Part shown: piece after piece, positions 1 to 11,429 of the stretch
Layout: the number at the start of each line of letters is the position of its first letter
Position numbering within the stretch: the stretch's first letter is position 1
DNA from: Theristus sp. LFF4_11
Taxonomy: Eukaryota > Nematoda > Chromadorea > Monhysterida > Xyalidae
Direction of reading: 5' to 3'
Assembly: GCA_030248135.1 (NCBI GenBank)
Contig: JASANC010004610.1
Coordinates: 1 to 64,000 of the forward strand
Length of the DNA stretch: 64,000 nucleotides
The notes under the pieces: generated by a model
The model's input: the letters and a program-made list of their open reading frames with translations, nothing else
Database searches by the model: none
What the model was told of the DNA's origin: nothing
Made by a program: the position numbers and the translations under genes

Positions 1-1043
1 TAGGGGAAAAAAAAATCCGAATTTTTTTTTAAATTAAAAAAAAGTGTTTTTTTAAAAAAAAATTTTTTTTACAAGTTAGGTTCGTTCGAAGCGTCTCGTC
101 GAGCTGAGTTCATCTAGACTATTTTCAGAACGATCCGGGAAACTATAAGAGCGAAAATCGTGTTTTATTGAAATTATGTCCATTTCATAGAGGGAAAGTT
201 GCATTTTCAACAGTAAAACAGGACAATTTTTCACGTGTACTTGAATATTGAACCGTACTTAGAGGTTCCTCTTTAGAAATTACCAAAATTTGACTGTGTT
301 CAAAAATTCTGTTTGCTGTAGCTAAGTCGGCAACCCCTGTCGACCCGGTCGCCCCCCCCCCAAGACACTTACTTTCAGGTTCAACCAGCTATGCTATCTG
401 CCACATGGCGAGAGCCCACTCTTCAAATCATCGTATCGAAAACACGTACCATGATTTCGCGATCACGTTGCGGGCAACTGACAGACGCAAGTTTAACACG
501 TTAGTTTAGCTCAGCACGCAAGTTTTAACATGTGGCCATGTTATCGGGCATCTGAAACACGGTCGTGTGATGTGGTATTAACCAACATCCCCGCTCAAAT
601 TGTTTAACAATATATCGCACAACTCCATTGTAGACCTATAACGTACGCCAATCAACAAGATATCATGTTCATCTCATGGCCTACCGACTGAAAAAACATG
701 TTCTAAGTTGCAAGAAAAACGATTTCTGAAACGATATTTCAATTCAGTTAAGTCATTTCAACGCTAAAAATTGACTCTAGAAGTCATCCAAATCGAAAAA
801 CATGGAGTACGTCGGTCAAAAATGACCAAATAATGACATGTACCTAAGCACACAAAGAAGTTGGGAAGAACATTTGGTTTGAACTTTCAAAAAATTATGC
901 CATAAATCGAATTTTCAGAGCAAAGTAAAAAAAAAATTTCAAATTTTTTTTTAAGTTTGAAAAAAAAAATCCAAATTTTTTTTTTAAAAAACGAAAAAAA
1001 AAAAAAATTTTTTTTCAAAAACTAACCCTAACCCCCCCCCCCC
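1..1043. other. AT-rich intergenic stretch, no gene seen
   Basis: No exon-like reading frame with splice signals is visible. Both ends are A/T homopolymer runs (about 1-75 and 925-1020), followed by a C run starting near 1031, which look like transposon-terminal sequence. The middle part (about 80-900) is unremarkable mixed-composition DNA. Confidence 0.5.
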
Positions 1044-1706
1044 CATGATAATTTTTCGCTTAAATTTTGAAGGAAAAACGCTAAATTTTGCTGCAAAATC
1101 GTTGAAATTACAATGAAGATGGTCAAGTTATCATATATTCAGCTTATATTATGGACTTTATAGACAAAAAATCATGATTTTCGAAAAAAATTTTAGGGGT
1201 GTACGGAAAATTTTGGGGGGGGGGGGGGGTCTCCGCCACAAAATTTCATGGGGGGTGTGGGGGGGTGTCGGCCAAATTTTCGAGGGGGGGGTCCGATGGG
1301 GGGGGGGTGCCCGGTTTTAGGGGGTGGCACGGTGCCCCCCCCGTACCGTGGGCGGGGGGGCGTGGGGGCGTACACCCCCCCAGAGCACCCGAGACCGACG
1401 GGGGGGGGGGGTGGGGGGGGGCACCGTGCCACCCCCCCTAAAACCGGGCACCCCCCCATCGTGCCCCTCCCCTCGAAAATTTGGCCGACACCCCCCCCAC
1501 CCCCCCATGAAATTTTGTCTGGCGGACACCCCCCCCAAAATTTTCTGCACACCCTAAAATTTTTTTCGAAAATCATGATTTTTTGTCTATAAAGTCCATA
1601 ATATAAGCTGAATATATGATAACTTGACCATCTTCATTGTAATTTCAACGATTTTGCAGCAAAATTTAGCGTTTTTCCTTCAAAATTTAAGCGAAAAATT
1701 ATCATG
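1044..1706. repeat. 660-bp near-perfect palindrome rich in G/C homopolymers
   Basis: The left arm (1044 to about 1340) is repeated in reverse complement as the right arm (about 1410 to 1706). The outer 170 bp of each arm is AT-rich; the inner part is runs of 7-12 G or C. A third copy of the AT-rich arm lies at about 38930-39070, and the GAGCACCCGAGACC core next to C runs recurs at 1380, 1915 (inverted) and 38720, so this is an interspersed family. G runs of this density could form G-quadruplexes. Every open frame here is low-complexity Gly/Pro and not coding. Confidence 0.8.
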
Positions 1707-1978
1707 GGGGGGTGGGGGGGTGGACCCCCCCCACCGAAAATTTTGAAAAGAATGCACCCCCCCATGGGACCCCGGGGGGGGGGGTCCCACGTTACCATAG
1801 GTTGGACCCCCCCCCACACTTTTGGGTCGGCACCCCCCCCCCCGGTACCATACCCCCCCCCGCCAAATTTTTTTTGGGCCCACGGTACTGCCCCCCACCC
1901 CCCCCCCACCCGCCGGTCTCTGGTGCTCTGGGGGGGGGGGGGTGTACCCCCCCCCCCACCCCCCTCGCCCACGGACTG
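1707..1978. mobile_element. Right end of the G/C-rich hAT-type element family
   Basis: More C/G homopolymer blocks follow the palindrome and end in GGGCGAGGGGGG-type sequence. In reverse complement the terminus reads CAGTCCGTGGGCGAGGGGGG, resembling the verified terminus of the intact element at 38690-42390 (CAGTATCGAAGACGAGG). Immediately after 1978 the sequence resumes inside a hAT-A element, so this element inserted into a hAT-A copy. The matching left junction is not recognisable, so the 8-bp duplication cannot be confirmed here. Confidence 0.5.
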
Positions 1979-2544
1979 CTCCGGTATGACTCCCGTATGG
2001 CGGAACTTTGGAGATTTTGTTTTGGTGACCTCAATTACCCCTTTTCCAAACCGTTACCATGCCTCTTCTAGTGTTTTGTTGACCCCCAAAACGTCACTTA
2101 TTGTACCCAGCCCAAGTGAAAATACACATACCGGTTTGAAATTCGATCAAATCTGATGATGTGTCGCGACGGCAGGACACGAAACGGCAACCAGACAATG
2201 TAACGATTGCAAACGGAGCAGCTTGGACGCTCAAATTTAGATTGCGAGGCGAATCGTCAGCTTATCTGCATCGGAAATGGTAAGCCAACCTTTGTTACGC
2301 TCAAAAACTTCATCGCAGATGTTGTATAAGCCTGAAATCAGTCGGTAAAACGGTCCAAAATCGACTGCTAAAGGTTTTACGAGGTAATATCAAAGAAAAT
2401 TTTTGTTGAACTTTCGAAAAATTGTGCCAAAAATTGAGGTTTTCAGAGCATATTAGAGAAAAAATTTTCGATTTTTTTTTAATCGGCATTTTTGTTTTTT
2501 TTAATCACTTTTTTTTTAATTTTGATTTTTGTTTAACAACCCTA
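1979..2544 (+). mobile_element. hAT-A non-autonomous element, partial copy
   Basis: From the motif ATGACTCCCGTATGGCGGAA to the terminal AACAACCCTA this matches the internal and right part of the intact hAT-A element at 57381-58086. Its left part is missing or displaced by the G/C-rich insertion. It has no coding capacity. It abuts a second hAT-A fragment in the opposite orientation, into which it seems to have inserted. Confidence 0.7.
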
Positions 2545-2875
2545 GTCAGCAGTCGATTTTCGATTTCGACAGTTTTACCGATTATGTTGATTTTAGGCTT
2601 GAACAACTTTTGGAATAAAGTTTTTTAGCCTCCAATCAATGTGGTGATGTGTGAATTCTGAGCATCCGATTCCGAGCAATCGAGCATCACATCACCGTCT
2701 GCAAAAGCTTGGTTGCTGTTTCGTCGTCTCGCAGCGTCGTCATCATAATTGATCGAATGTCATCAAGTCGGTAAGTTTTCTTTCACTTGAGCTGGGGATA
2801 ATTAGTGACGTTTTGAGGGTCAAAACACAAGAATTGGGGCTGGGGCATCGGGGAGCTGTTTTTTAACAACCCTAC
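2545..2875 (-). mobile_element. hAT-A element, partial copy in reverse orientation
   Basis: Starts at GTCAGCAGTCGATTTT, an internal hAT-A position, and runs to an AACAACCCTA terminus at 2875. It matches the reverse complement of parts of 57381-58086 and 42391-43108. It appears to be the right half of a copy split by the element before it. Confidence 0.6.
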
Positions 2876-2934
2876 CACATTCCTCCGATCATGGTCCGAC
2901 TTGGTACGAAAATAAAAATAAAAAAAGTAAATTT

Positions 2935-3345
2935 ACTCCTCAATTTTTGTTCGGTTTTATAAAAGACTCCTCAACTCCTCCTCAACTACTCGAAAAATCT
3001 TACAAGTCAAATTCGACTTGTAAAAATCTGAATAGCATGTTTTTTTGGCGGTTTGGTTTGATTTTGTCGCCGGTTTTGGTGAAAAAAACACGATAATTTT
3101 TGGTTTTCTTTCATTCAGACTTGGTTTACAAGCAGAAACAGCGACAGTGAGACATAAAATTCACCGCTGAAAAAACGAGAATCGCGCTCTGAGTAGTTTC
3201 GGATTGAGGAGTGTTTTGAGGAGTGAATTTTGAACACGTGTTCTACTCAATTCACTCCTCAACTCCTCACTTTTATAAAACCCTACTCAACTACTCTCCT
3301 CAAAAATTTTTCCCCAGTCCTCACTCCTCAACTCCTCCCTTTTGA
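2935..3345 (+). repeat. Left arm of a long inverted repeat around DTNBP1 exon 1
   Basis: CT-rich sequence with repeated CTCCTCAACTCCTC and TTTTATAAAA motifs. Its reverse complement is found at about 5257-5695. Alignment by eye is strong over the 3180-3345 half and weaker outward. No target-site duplication was found, so this may be a foldback transposon or two independent insertions. Confidence 0.6.
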
Positions 3346-3466
3346 ACTGGCCACAGAAGCACTGAGAAGAAGCAGGACATTCTGGAAATTTGACGCCAAC
3401 GCCAACGTCTTTGTCACACAACGTAATCAGTTGCATGTCACACGATCAGCTCAGCGTTTCCAAGTC

Positions 3467-6400
3467 ATGTTTGGAGCTGTGAAAGAAAAACTGCAAAGTG
3501 TCCAACAAGATTTCTCAAATGGGTATGTTTTTGCATCGTTTCTTTTCTGATACAGAATCGAAATGAAATGTTGTTCGAAATCGTAACTTGCTCGATTTGC
3601 TGCTGATATACAGGGCGAATCAAAACAAGGCTCCAATTTCAAAACGCTCTCACTGGCTTGTGCTGAGATGTTTTGAGCTGACAATTGGAGCACTATTAGT
3701 TAGAAAACTTTAGGAGGTTTTTTGCCCAAACATTGTTAGGGTATGATGTGGAATGTTGTGTTGTTGTTTTTGTGGAACATGTTTTTTAGAATATCTGGAA
3801 AACCAGTAAAAATCGACAAAATGTGGTTAAATGCAGACGATTGATTGGCTGTAACAATCACCAAATAGTGAACGTTGGTGACAGCCCGAGTGTTCACAAC
3901 ACAAAAAGAAATGAGAAAGGCAATAAGTGTTTGCAGTAATTTGGAAATGCCGACTGCTGAGTTGCATTTTAACAGACTTTAATTACTCCAATGTTTCACT
4001 TCAAGTCTGAGTGTGCGTAAGCGGTTCATCTCTGCTCAGAGCAGCTGCGAATTTACTTTTTCAAATCCAAACTTTTTTCTTTCTTTTTTGATTCGCACAA
4101 TTTTCCACCATCATATACAATGGCGCTCACATTGGGCAGCTGACCAATCGCAAACTGGCAGTTGATGGTGAAGAAGAAAATGAAGAAATTCAGAGGCTGC
4201 CTGATGAGAATATAGGTGATGATCTGAGCGTTTATGAGCAATGATGAACAGTGAGATTATCGATGAACATTTTTTTGTGTGAAAATTTGTTATTTTTTAA
4301 AAGTTACACTGTAAAAATGAACTGAAACGTTCAAATTAAAAAAAACCAGATCAGAAAAAACTCCAATGTTCTAACAGTGTTCCAAATTTTGAGTCATAAG
4401 GTCCCACCCCCGGTACAAGCCAGTGAGAGCATTTTCAAATTGGAACCTTTTTGGTTCACCCTGCAAGTATTCGCATTTGCTATTGCATGTATAAATCGTT
4501 GAATTTCAAAATTTTTGAGAATATGGGAAATTCGTTTGTTTCAGGCTTCAGAAATTCAAAACCAGTTCCTCGTCTCTCTACAGGTGGCCTAATTTTTGTT
4601 TCTTTTTTGTTTTGTTTGCGTCTTACTATTGAATCTGGCTCTCTCTCTCGCATCGCACCGAAAAGCTGGCACCTCAGTCGAACTCGAAGTTATGGACAAT
4701 CAGCTGATTGGTTGGTGGTCACGTGATGATGATGCATGCTTTCTGTGCAGGACAACAGAAGAGCCCCAGTGAGCGTGCGCTGAGAGCATTCATCACGTGA
4801 CCACCAAGCCAACTGATATGCGACAATATCGACTGCACGTGTTTGTGTGTCCCATCGAATAAGAGGCTCTATCGGATGTGCAACGGTTTCAGGCTGAGCA
4901 GCATTGCGACGGCGTCCGCGTGCCCCCCGTCGAGCAGCACTCGGTCCTCCTTCGTTGACTTGAACGCCGGAGATCAAATTCTGCACCAGTGTGTTTCAGT
5001 GTTACTCGTACTTCATTTGGGTCGCATCGTAGTTCAATGAGATTGAATCAGTACCAGAATCTTGCCCACTTGCAACGTACTCCACAGTTTCGAGTTAAGT
5101 TGACAAAAAAAAACCTTACCAACAGTCAACACAAACTGTCTGAAGCAGGTGAAGATAGAAGAAGCGGGTTTAGCATGAACTGGTATCAGCCATTCCCGTT
5201 GTGACGGTCTGGCTAAATGTGGTGTGCTTGCTTTGTGCGGTGCGCACGCCTGTGGCCTTTTTATAAAACTGAGCAGTTGATGAGTGAGAAGTGAGGGGAA
5301 ATTTTTGAGGGGAGTAGTTGAGTCGTGTTTTATAAAAGTTTGACACCGAAACGTCATCTGTCGAAAATGCACTCCTTAAAACACACCTCAATCTGAAACT
5401 ACCTGATTTTCCTTCCCACTTTCGCTCTTTCTGCCTGTTATGTCTGAATACAAGCAAACAACCAAAAGTTATTAGGTTTTGTCATCAAAATCGGCGACAA
5501 AAGACACACTACTCAGATTTTTACTTTTTAGGTGCCTTTTTGGCCACTGACTCATTTTGGTTTCCAATTTTACTCGTAAGCTTTGTGAGTAAACTTTCGG
5601 ATCTGCGTCTTTTTGTAAAACCGAGCACAAAATGAGGAGACACACACACTCCTCAAAATCGAAACTCTCACTTCTCTCGTTTTTATAAAACCCTTTTTTC
5701 AATGCGTGCGCCGCATTTGACTGCGTTACTACTGCACACCATCGTAAGCATGAGTTTGGTGAGAGCGGCCAAAAATACTGAAACTAGCGAACTCGCATGT
5801 GCGCGCGTGTGAATTTGTGTTTCGTGCGCCAGCTACCAATGTGCGTGGCGTCAGCTGCACGCCGGCAGCGAGCGTTGCGTGGCAGCCGCAGACGACTGCA
5901 CGTTGCACCTGGAGCTGCTGCAGCGCAACGCACGCAACGCTGCAAACCGCCTGCTCATGCTGCACAACGAGCTCAGCGGCGCAAAACCGCTCGCTGAATC
6001 GATCAACGATCTGGTGATGCGCACTGGTTAGCTGTTTCGCTCGTTTGGCATGTTGTCATTTTACGCAACCCTCTCGACAAATGGGCTGTCTGCAATGCAC
6101 TACAACTGCGCTGATTGGCTCTTGTTGTTTGCCGGAACCGGAGGGGCGAAGCCGAGGTGCTGGCGTTTGCGACCGAAGCCGCCAGTGCCACTCCCCGAGG
6201 AAGCGCCAGCGTCTGAGGTACCTGCGCTGATTGGTCGACTGACTGCGTGAAATGAAACAGACATAATTTTTGTGCTGTCGACAAACCGTAGACCCGTTGT
6301 AATTTTCGTTTTCTTTTCAGCGGAGCTGCAGAGCTCGTGTGAAGAGATCGAGTCGGCGTTGGCATATCTGGAGGTCATCTGTGACACGCAACAGTTTCAG

Positions 6401-7486
6401 GAGAAGAAACTAGATGCGAAATTCGAGTTGGCGCTGTACAGAGAGAAGAAAATGGCTGAAATCAGCGAGCGAAAAGGTCCAATTATGAGCTTTTTTGTTT
6501 TTTACTTATGCGAATGTCACGATGCGGTTAACAGGCACATATGCAGCCACTGAAGACATGCTTTCATGATGGCGTTCAATGCTCGTTTCTAAAACACTTT
6601 TCTTTCGATCACTTGTCAGCTGAGTTGGCCGCCTCGTACGTGGAACAATTGGAGGCACGTCGCAGTGAGCAGCAGCGTCACCAGCTCGAAAAGCAGCGCG
6701 TCTGTCAGGAAGCGTTCGAACAGGACGTACACTTGTACCAGACGACTGGCTTGATCGCAAGTGCGTTCGTTGCCTTCCGTGCACTCGGTCAAAGTTTCTT
6801 TATTTTTCCATTTGCTCGTTGCGTGTCTGTTATGTTTGTTGTTTTTTTAGTTGCGCTTGTGCGTATTGTTTTTGTTAGTGTTAGTGACTGTACTGAATGG
6901 TGGTGTTCACGATTGTGCTGTGTTCGTGTGCTAGTGTGATTAGTTTCATTGGTGAACACCAGACGCAGCACCTGTTCAGTGGCGTGTGTGTTGTGCTGCA
7001 GACACGATTTGTTCGGTCGGCACTGGAGAGCGTCGGAGGAGCAGCGCGCTGGATGCGACCAACGTGGACAGGCTCGCCTCTGTGATACAGTCGAGTCAAT
7101 TGTACAGCGCACATGGAGTGCTCGCGAATGCGCTCGCGTCACGCATGATGCAACAGCGACATCAAGCTGACCTCAATGCAACACGCACAGACGCTGACCA
7201 GCAGCAACACATCCCTGACGACGAACTCTTCATGGACGATTTGGAGCGCTTCCTCAGTGGTGAGACACTCTGCCGTGGCCTTGCAGTCTGTTGTTCTGAA
7301 CGTTTGGTACTGCCGTGCATTGTTTTTTAATCTTGAAATTGAACAAAATTCATTTGATTTTTAAAGTGGAATAAAAATTTTGCAGATGTGAAACTGGAGG
7401 ATTCCGGTATCGCGGGCAGCGACAACCAATCAACGCCGGGTAATCAGTCGGATGGCGAAGACACGTTGCGCTCAGATGTTACTTGA
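3467..7486 (+). CDS. DTNBP1: Dysbindin (BLOC-1 subunit), six exons
   Basis: Exons 3467-3522, 5833-6026, 6321-6476, 6620-6760, 7002-7259 and 7386-7486 join with matching phases to a 301-residue protein (906 nt). Exon 1 encodes EKLQSVQQDF, the dysbindin N-terminal signature. Exon 2 gives a YxxxWxxLH motif, and exons 2-4 a long coiled coil ending in EAFEQDVHLYQTTG, close to vertebrate EEAFQQDMEQYLSTG. The acidic C-terminus is natively disordered. In known animals dysbindin is a BLOC-1 component acting in endosome-to-lysosome-related-organelle traffic and synaptic homeostasis. The start is the only ATG in frame with the signature. About 35 residues that follow the signature in human are absent, so a small exon in the 2.3-kb intron 1 could be missed. 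A polyadenylation signal AATAAA is at 7554. Gene identity is certain to family level. Confidence 0.9.
4675..4835. mobile_element. Short MITE-like repeat (CAGTCGA ends), intron 1 of DTNBP1
   Basis: Ends are CAGTCGA at the left and its reverse complement at the right. Subterminal arms GGTGGTCACGTGATG are inverted and the middle carries GCATGCTTTCTGTGCAGG. Related copies occur at about 14771-14926 and 55450-55581. No clear target duplication. Confidence 0.55.
5257..5695 (-). repeat. Right arm of the long inverted repeat in DTNBP1 intron 1
   Basis: Reverse-complement partner of about 2935-3345 (GAGGAGTTGAG and TTTTATAAAA motifs). The two arms enclose DTNBP1 exon 1. Confidence 0.6.
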
Positions 7487-8301
7487 AAGAAAGCGAATTC
7501 AAAAGACAACCTATTCACACAGTGTATCTTGTTTCGTGGCTTTCAGTTCAATCAATAAAGCAGTGTATCTGTAGTCGCTCTATTGAACGCTGTGCGCATT
7601 GCCTCATTTGGTTCATTTGTCGGCTTTGTCATGCTTGCTTGCCATCGTTTTTTTTTCGTTTGACGTGTACAAACTACAACCGCGCTGATTTGTTGTTGGT
7701 CATGTCATTTATCATTTTTTCAAGGTTTCTATCATGCACATTCATTTACCATCTAAAAGTGTGCCAAAGGCTTCATTTTACTCACATCATTGTTTCCGAC
7801 AGGCTTCAGGCAACTGCTTTGAGTTCAGGATTTTTAGCAACCAATGTCTATCTAACACAATCAGTCAATGATGTTTATCGTTTTGTGGTGCTTGCGTTTT
7901 CAAAGCATTTCAACAAGAAGGCTCCAATACACCCAACAAATCCTACCACCACATCACACAGCATTGTTCTTCCAACATTGTGTTTTGTGTCAACAACTGT
8001 GATCAAATTGGCTAACAGAGGTATTTCATTGATGTTATCAAATATCTCACTTTATCATGGTGTGCTTCTTGTCATTGTCGATCATGTAGTTTTGCGGCTT
8101 TATGGTTATTTTTTGTGTGTCGTGGATGTCAGCAAGTTACAAACTTGAATGCAGTAAGAAAACCAATAAAATGTTACAAACCGCATGACGGAAAATTATG
8201 ATTCATAAATCTGCTGTGCGAAATTCAGCCAACCGATGTTGCTACTTTTCGCTGTTCATTGATCTGCCTGAACGAGTTTTGCTTTTTAAGGAGATCAAAC
8301 G
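7487..8301. other. DTNBP1 3' UTR and DTNBP1-TMX3 intergenic region
   Basis: Contains the DTNBP1 polyadenylation signal at 7554-7559. A long open frame at 7483-8148 was examined and rejected as coding: it has no family resemblance, is hydrophobic and Phe/Cys/Ser-rich, and begins across the dysbindin stop. TMX3 promoter elements should lie at the 3' side but none is recognisable. Confidence 0.5.
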
Positions 8302-11300
8302 ATGACATGGTTCGTGAGGCGACCTCGACTGTGGCGAACCATGCAACTGAGTTTGCTTTGCTTGCTTCTACGTGCCGCCGTTGGTGCAGCCACTAAGGTG
8401 CAGTCAGCAGTGCTCGAGCTGAATGACAAGTAAGCCTGTGGTTCGATTTCATCTGTGTCTTTTCACAATTTTCAAATCGAGTTACTTGCAGATTTTCCGA
8501 AGTGAAAGATGATGGAGCGTGGTTTATAAAGGTGAGTGCTGGTCATCAATTGGCTCGTTTGTTTATGCCGGTGTCACGTTTTTTGCGCACGTTTGCACTT
8601 CCCCATGCGGATGTGTGATATCATGCAAAGTGAGCGCGGTTGTTGTCAAGGGCAGCCGTGTACGCTTTTGTTCAGTTCTACGCGCCGTGGTGCGGTCACT
8701 GCAAGCAGCTGGCACCAATCTGGGAGCAGGTTGGCCATGCGCTCGCAGACACACACATCCGCGTCGGTCGCATCGACTGCAGCCGCTTCTCAGCCGTTGC
8801 TGAGCAATTCGACGTGCACGGCTTTCCCACAATTTCATTGTTCGTAGTTTGGGACTTCAGTTTCGTTTTGTTTGCTTGTTGATTACTTTTAATTGTCCAT
8901 TATTGATTGGTTGCTCTTATTTGTTCGTCCATTGTCCACAGTTTCCGCAACGGTGAACAGCACAATTATCATGGTGATCGAACGAAGGACGCTCTCGTTG
9001 ACTTTGCACTGAAGGCCGTCGGGTAGGAAGGCACTTTGTGCATTTATAGCTGCTCCACCGGTTCCAGAAATGCGAAGGGGAACACAAACCAGAGCATAAA
9101 CACAAATGCACGGTTTGGTGTTGTTGCGCCCTGTGCATCTAACCATGCAACTTGATTGTTTTTTTTGCTGGTGTCGCAAACGTTTACCAGTGGACGCCAA
9201 CTGTTGACAACGTTTCTGCTCGCAGGCCAGCGGTGCGTGCCATTCGCGAGCGCAGCCAGTTCGACGCGCTACTGAAGCAGCACTCTGCATCGTCGTTTTT
9301 CGTGTACGTCTCCGATCGCAATCACTCAGCAAGCGATCACCCATTGGTCTGTCGTGAGCGCTCGTTTTTTTCTGAACGTTCTCGTTTTTTCTGTCATGCG
9401 TCCAAACTTGGCCGATTGATTTGGATTGTTGAAATTGATGAATCGAATTGAATGACACGAAGTTTTGCAGAGAATCGAGTACGACAACGCAGCGGCACAG
9501 TTGATGACGAAGGCGTTCTTCTACGCTGCCGACATTGGCACTGTGAAATTGGTATGAACAGACGAGGCGCTTTGATACTGAACGCAAGTGCTGATTTAGT
9601 CAATGAAATGACCGTTTTCTCAGAAGGAGGCGCCCGAGCTGCCGTGCGTCGTCTGCTTCAAAGACGAGACGTCGTTCGTGTATGCCGGTGCGGCGTATCC
9701 TGGCTCGCGTCAGTTTTTTTGTAATTTGAATTTGGTGGCCTCCTCCACCGGTTCCAGAAACACGAAGGTAAGGTACCAAACTCCGGTGCTTTGGTGTCGG
9801 GATGAATCTTTTTTTTGCAATCAAATGGGTGCAATTTGCATCCTTTTTTTAGCAAGCAGAAAGCTTCCAAAATTCATCAAAAACTGTATCACAGGGCAAC
9901 TTTTAAAAATGTTTCTTCGCTTCGCGAAGTGCGTCTCAGTGACTATATCTATGCTGCTAAACAGCCACGAGATGCAAGCTGCCATGCTGACTTTTGCTTT
10001 TAACCGAAGAACACGTTCTAAATGTCGGCAGTATTTAAAAAAACAGTATCTGAGAGCACGGACACGTTCTGCTTGTTGTTTTGTGCGTTTCCAGCTGTGA
10101 TTCAAGGCAGTTTTCATTGTTTCTAGCAACGCGCGAGTCGCTGGCAGACTGGATGAATCGCGAGCGCTGGCCTTCGTATCCGTTGGTGACCTACGGCAAC
10201 CTGCGTGACATTGGCGCCTGCTGCGATCGTCTGCTGGTGCTCGCTGTGCTCAACTTTGTACAGAAATCAAAGCTGAAAACTGAAACCGCAAAGTGAGCGT
10301 TGCGTCTTGTGTGCGCATTCGTAACAAGCAGCAAGCAAGCGCTACTCCAATCGAATTGAGTGGCTGCCTGAGGATTTCTTTTTCATACGCACCGGCTTTT
10401 CATACAAGCTGTTGTCGTGTTCTGTTGCTACCACGGTCGACCCGTAAATCGTAGACCGTCAGCTAATTGGCTGCTGATGAATTGGACGGCGCACCGATAG
10501 ACGGTGCAGCCAATCAGCACGTGGTCACAGTGCGAGAGTGTGCGTGCTGCAGGTTCGACCAGTTGATTCAGCGCGTTGCCCAGACCCACTCGCATTCGTC
10601 CGAGCTGCGTGCTCGCATTCAGTTCGGGTGGCTCGATGGCGCCGAGCTCGCGAGCAGCATTGTGCTCGGGCAGATGGCCGTGCCAAGTTTGCTCGTCTTC
10701 AACTACTCGTCAAACGAATTCTATTTGCCCGACGATGCTGCGAATCAGATCACCGAACACTCGCTGTTGATCTTTCTCCAGCAAATTCTCGACTGCCAAC
10801 GAAAGGTGGGTGTTTCCGGTGAAGTAGCGCCATCCGTTTGTGCCGTTTGATGCAGCACGGCCACCCCTCTTGTTTGTTTTCATGCTGCAGCCACTCGGCG
10901 GCCGTGGCATGGCGCAACGCGTGCAACGGATGGCATACGAAATCATCACGACCGTTTATGTGCGTTCGCTCTTGTCATTCTCAGCATCTGCACGCTTTTT
11001 TGATGGCGATGTGCACACTGATTTTTTACATATTAATCAAGATTGCATTTACAGTTGTTTTTTCGCAACGTTGCTGTGTTGCGTCTCCGGTCTGTATGAC
11101 TGAGCAACATTGCTTAAGTAACACTTTGTCAGACTCGTATTGTGGCGTTCACTGTGTCTGTGTCTGTTGCAGAACATGTTTGCGACGCAGCCACTGCTGA
11201 CGTGCTGCCTGTTCGGCCTGCCCGCCGGCATCCTCGCCATCATCTGCTACTCGATGTGCTCTGCTGATTTCTCCGTTGAACACTCCGATGTGTATCCTGA

Positions 11301-11429
11301 TTCGGACGCTCAAGACGAACACTCATCCTCTGGTGCGTTATCCGAATCCAAATTCAAAAACTCAGTTCTCTGTTTTGATGGTTTCCGTGCTCGTTTTCAG
11401 AAGATGAAGACCATGAGAAACGGGACTGA
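8302..11429 (+). CDS. TMX3: TMX3, ER membrane thioredoxin-related oxidoreductase, twelve exons
   Basis: Exons 8302-8429, 8492-8531, 8676-8839, 8942-9022, 9226-9346, 9471-9551, 9624-9687, 10127-10292, 10553-10805, 10891-10959, 11173-11332 and 11401-11429 give 451 residues; human TMX3 has 454. An N-terminal signal peptide (about 1-31) precedes a thioredoxin fold with the active site CGHC at residues 62-65 in FYAPWCGHC, followed by non-catalytic thioredoxin-like domains (WMNRERW, then QFGWLDG). A transmembrane helix lies at about 396-418 and the acidic cytosolic tail ends HEKRD. The family catalyses dithiol-disulfide exchange on ER client proteins. The tail has Lys at -3 but lacks the Lys at -4 of a canonical KKxx retrieval signal. 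A polyadenylation signal is at 11827. Introns 4 and 7 carry SINE-tail fragments. Confidence 0.95.
9049..9088 (-). repeat. SINE-tail fragment in TMX3 intron 4
   Basis: The block CTCCACCGGTTCCAGAAA is shared with 9738-9786 and, in reverse complement, with the 3' end of the tRNA-like repeat at about 51105-51150. Confidence 0.45.
9738..9796 (-). repeat. SINE-tail fragment in TMX3 intron 7
   Basis: Longer copy of the same block: CTCCACCGGTTCCAGAAACA followed by GGTACCAAACTCCGG, which is the reverse complement of CCGGAGTTTGGCACC at about 51112-51126. Confidence 0.5.

Noticed and set aside
1193..2156. Several open frames rich in Gly, Pro and Trp on both strands
   Set aside because: They are translations of G and C homopolymer runs in the palindromic transposon, open in many frames at once.
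4130..4220. Extra dysbindin exon in intron 1 encoding an acidic peptide
   Set aside because: Splicing in would give a stop codon in the required phase and the peptide does not match the family segment.
7483..8148. 221-residue open frame after DTNBP1
   Set aside because: It starts across the dysbindin stop codon, contains the dysbindin polyadenylation signal, has no domain and a biased hydrophobic composition.
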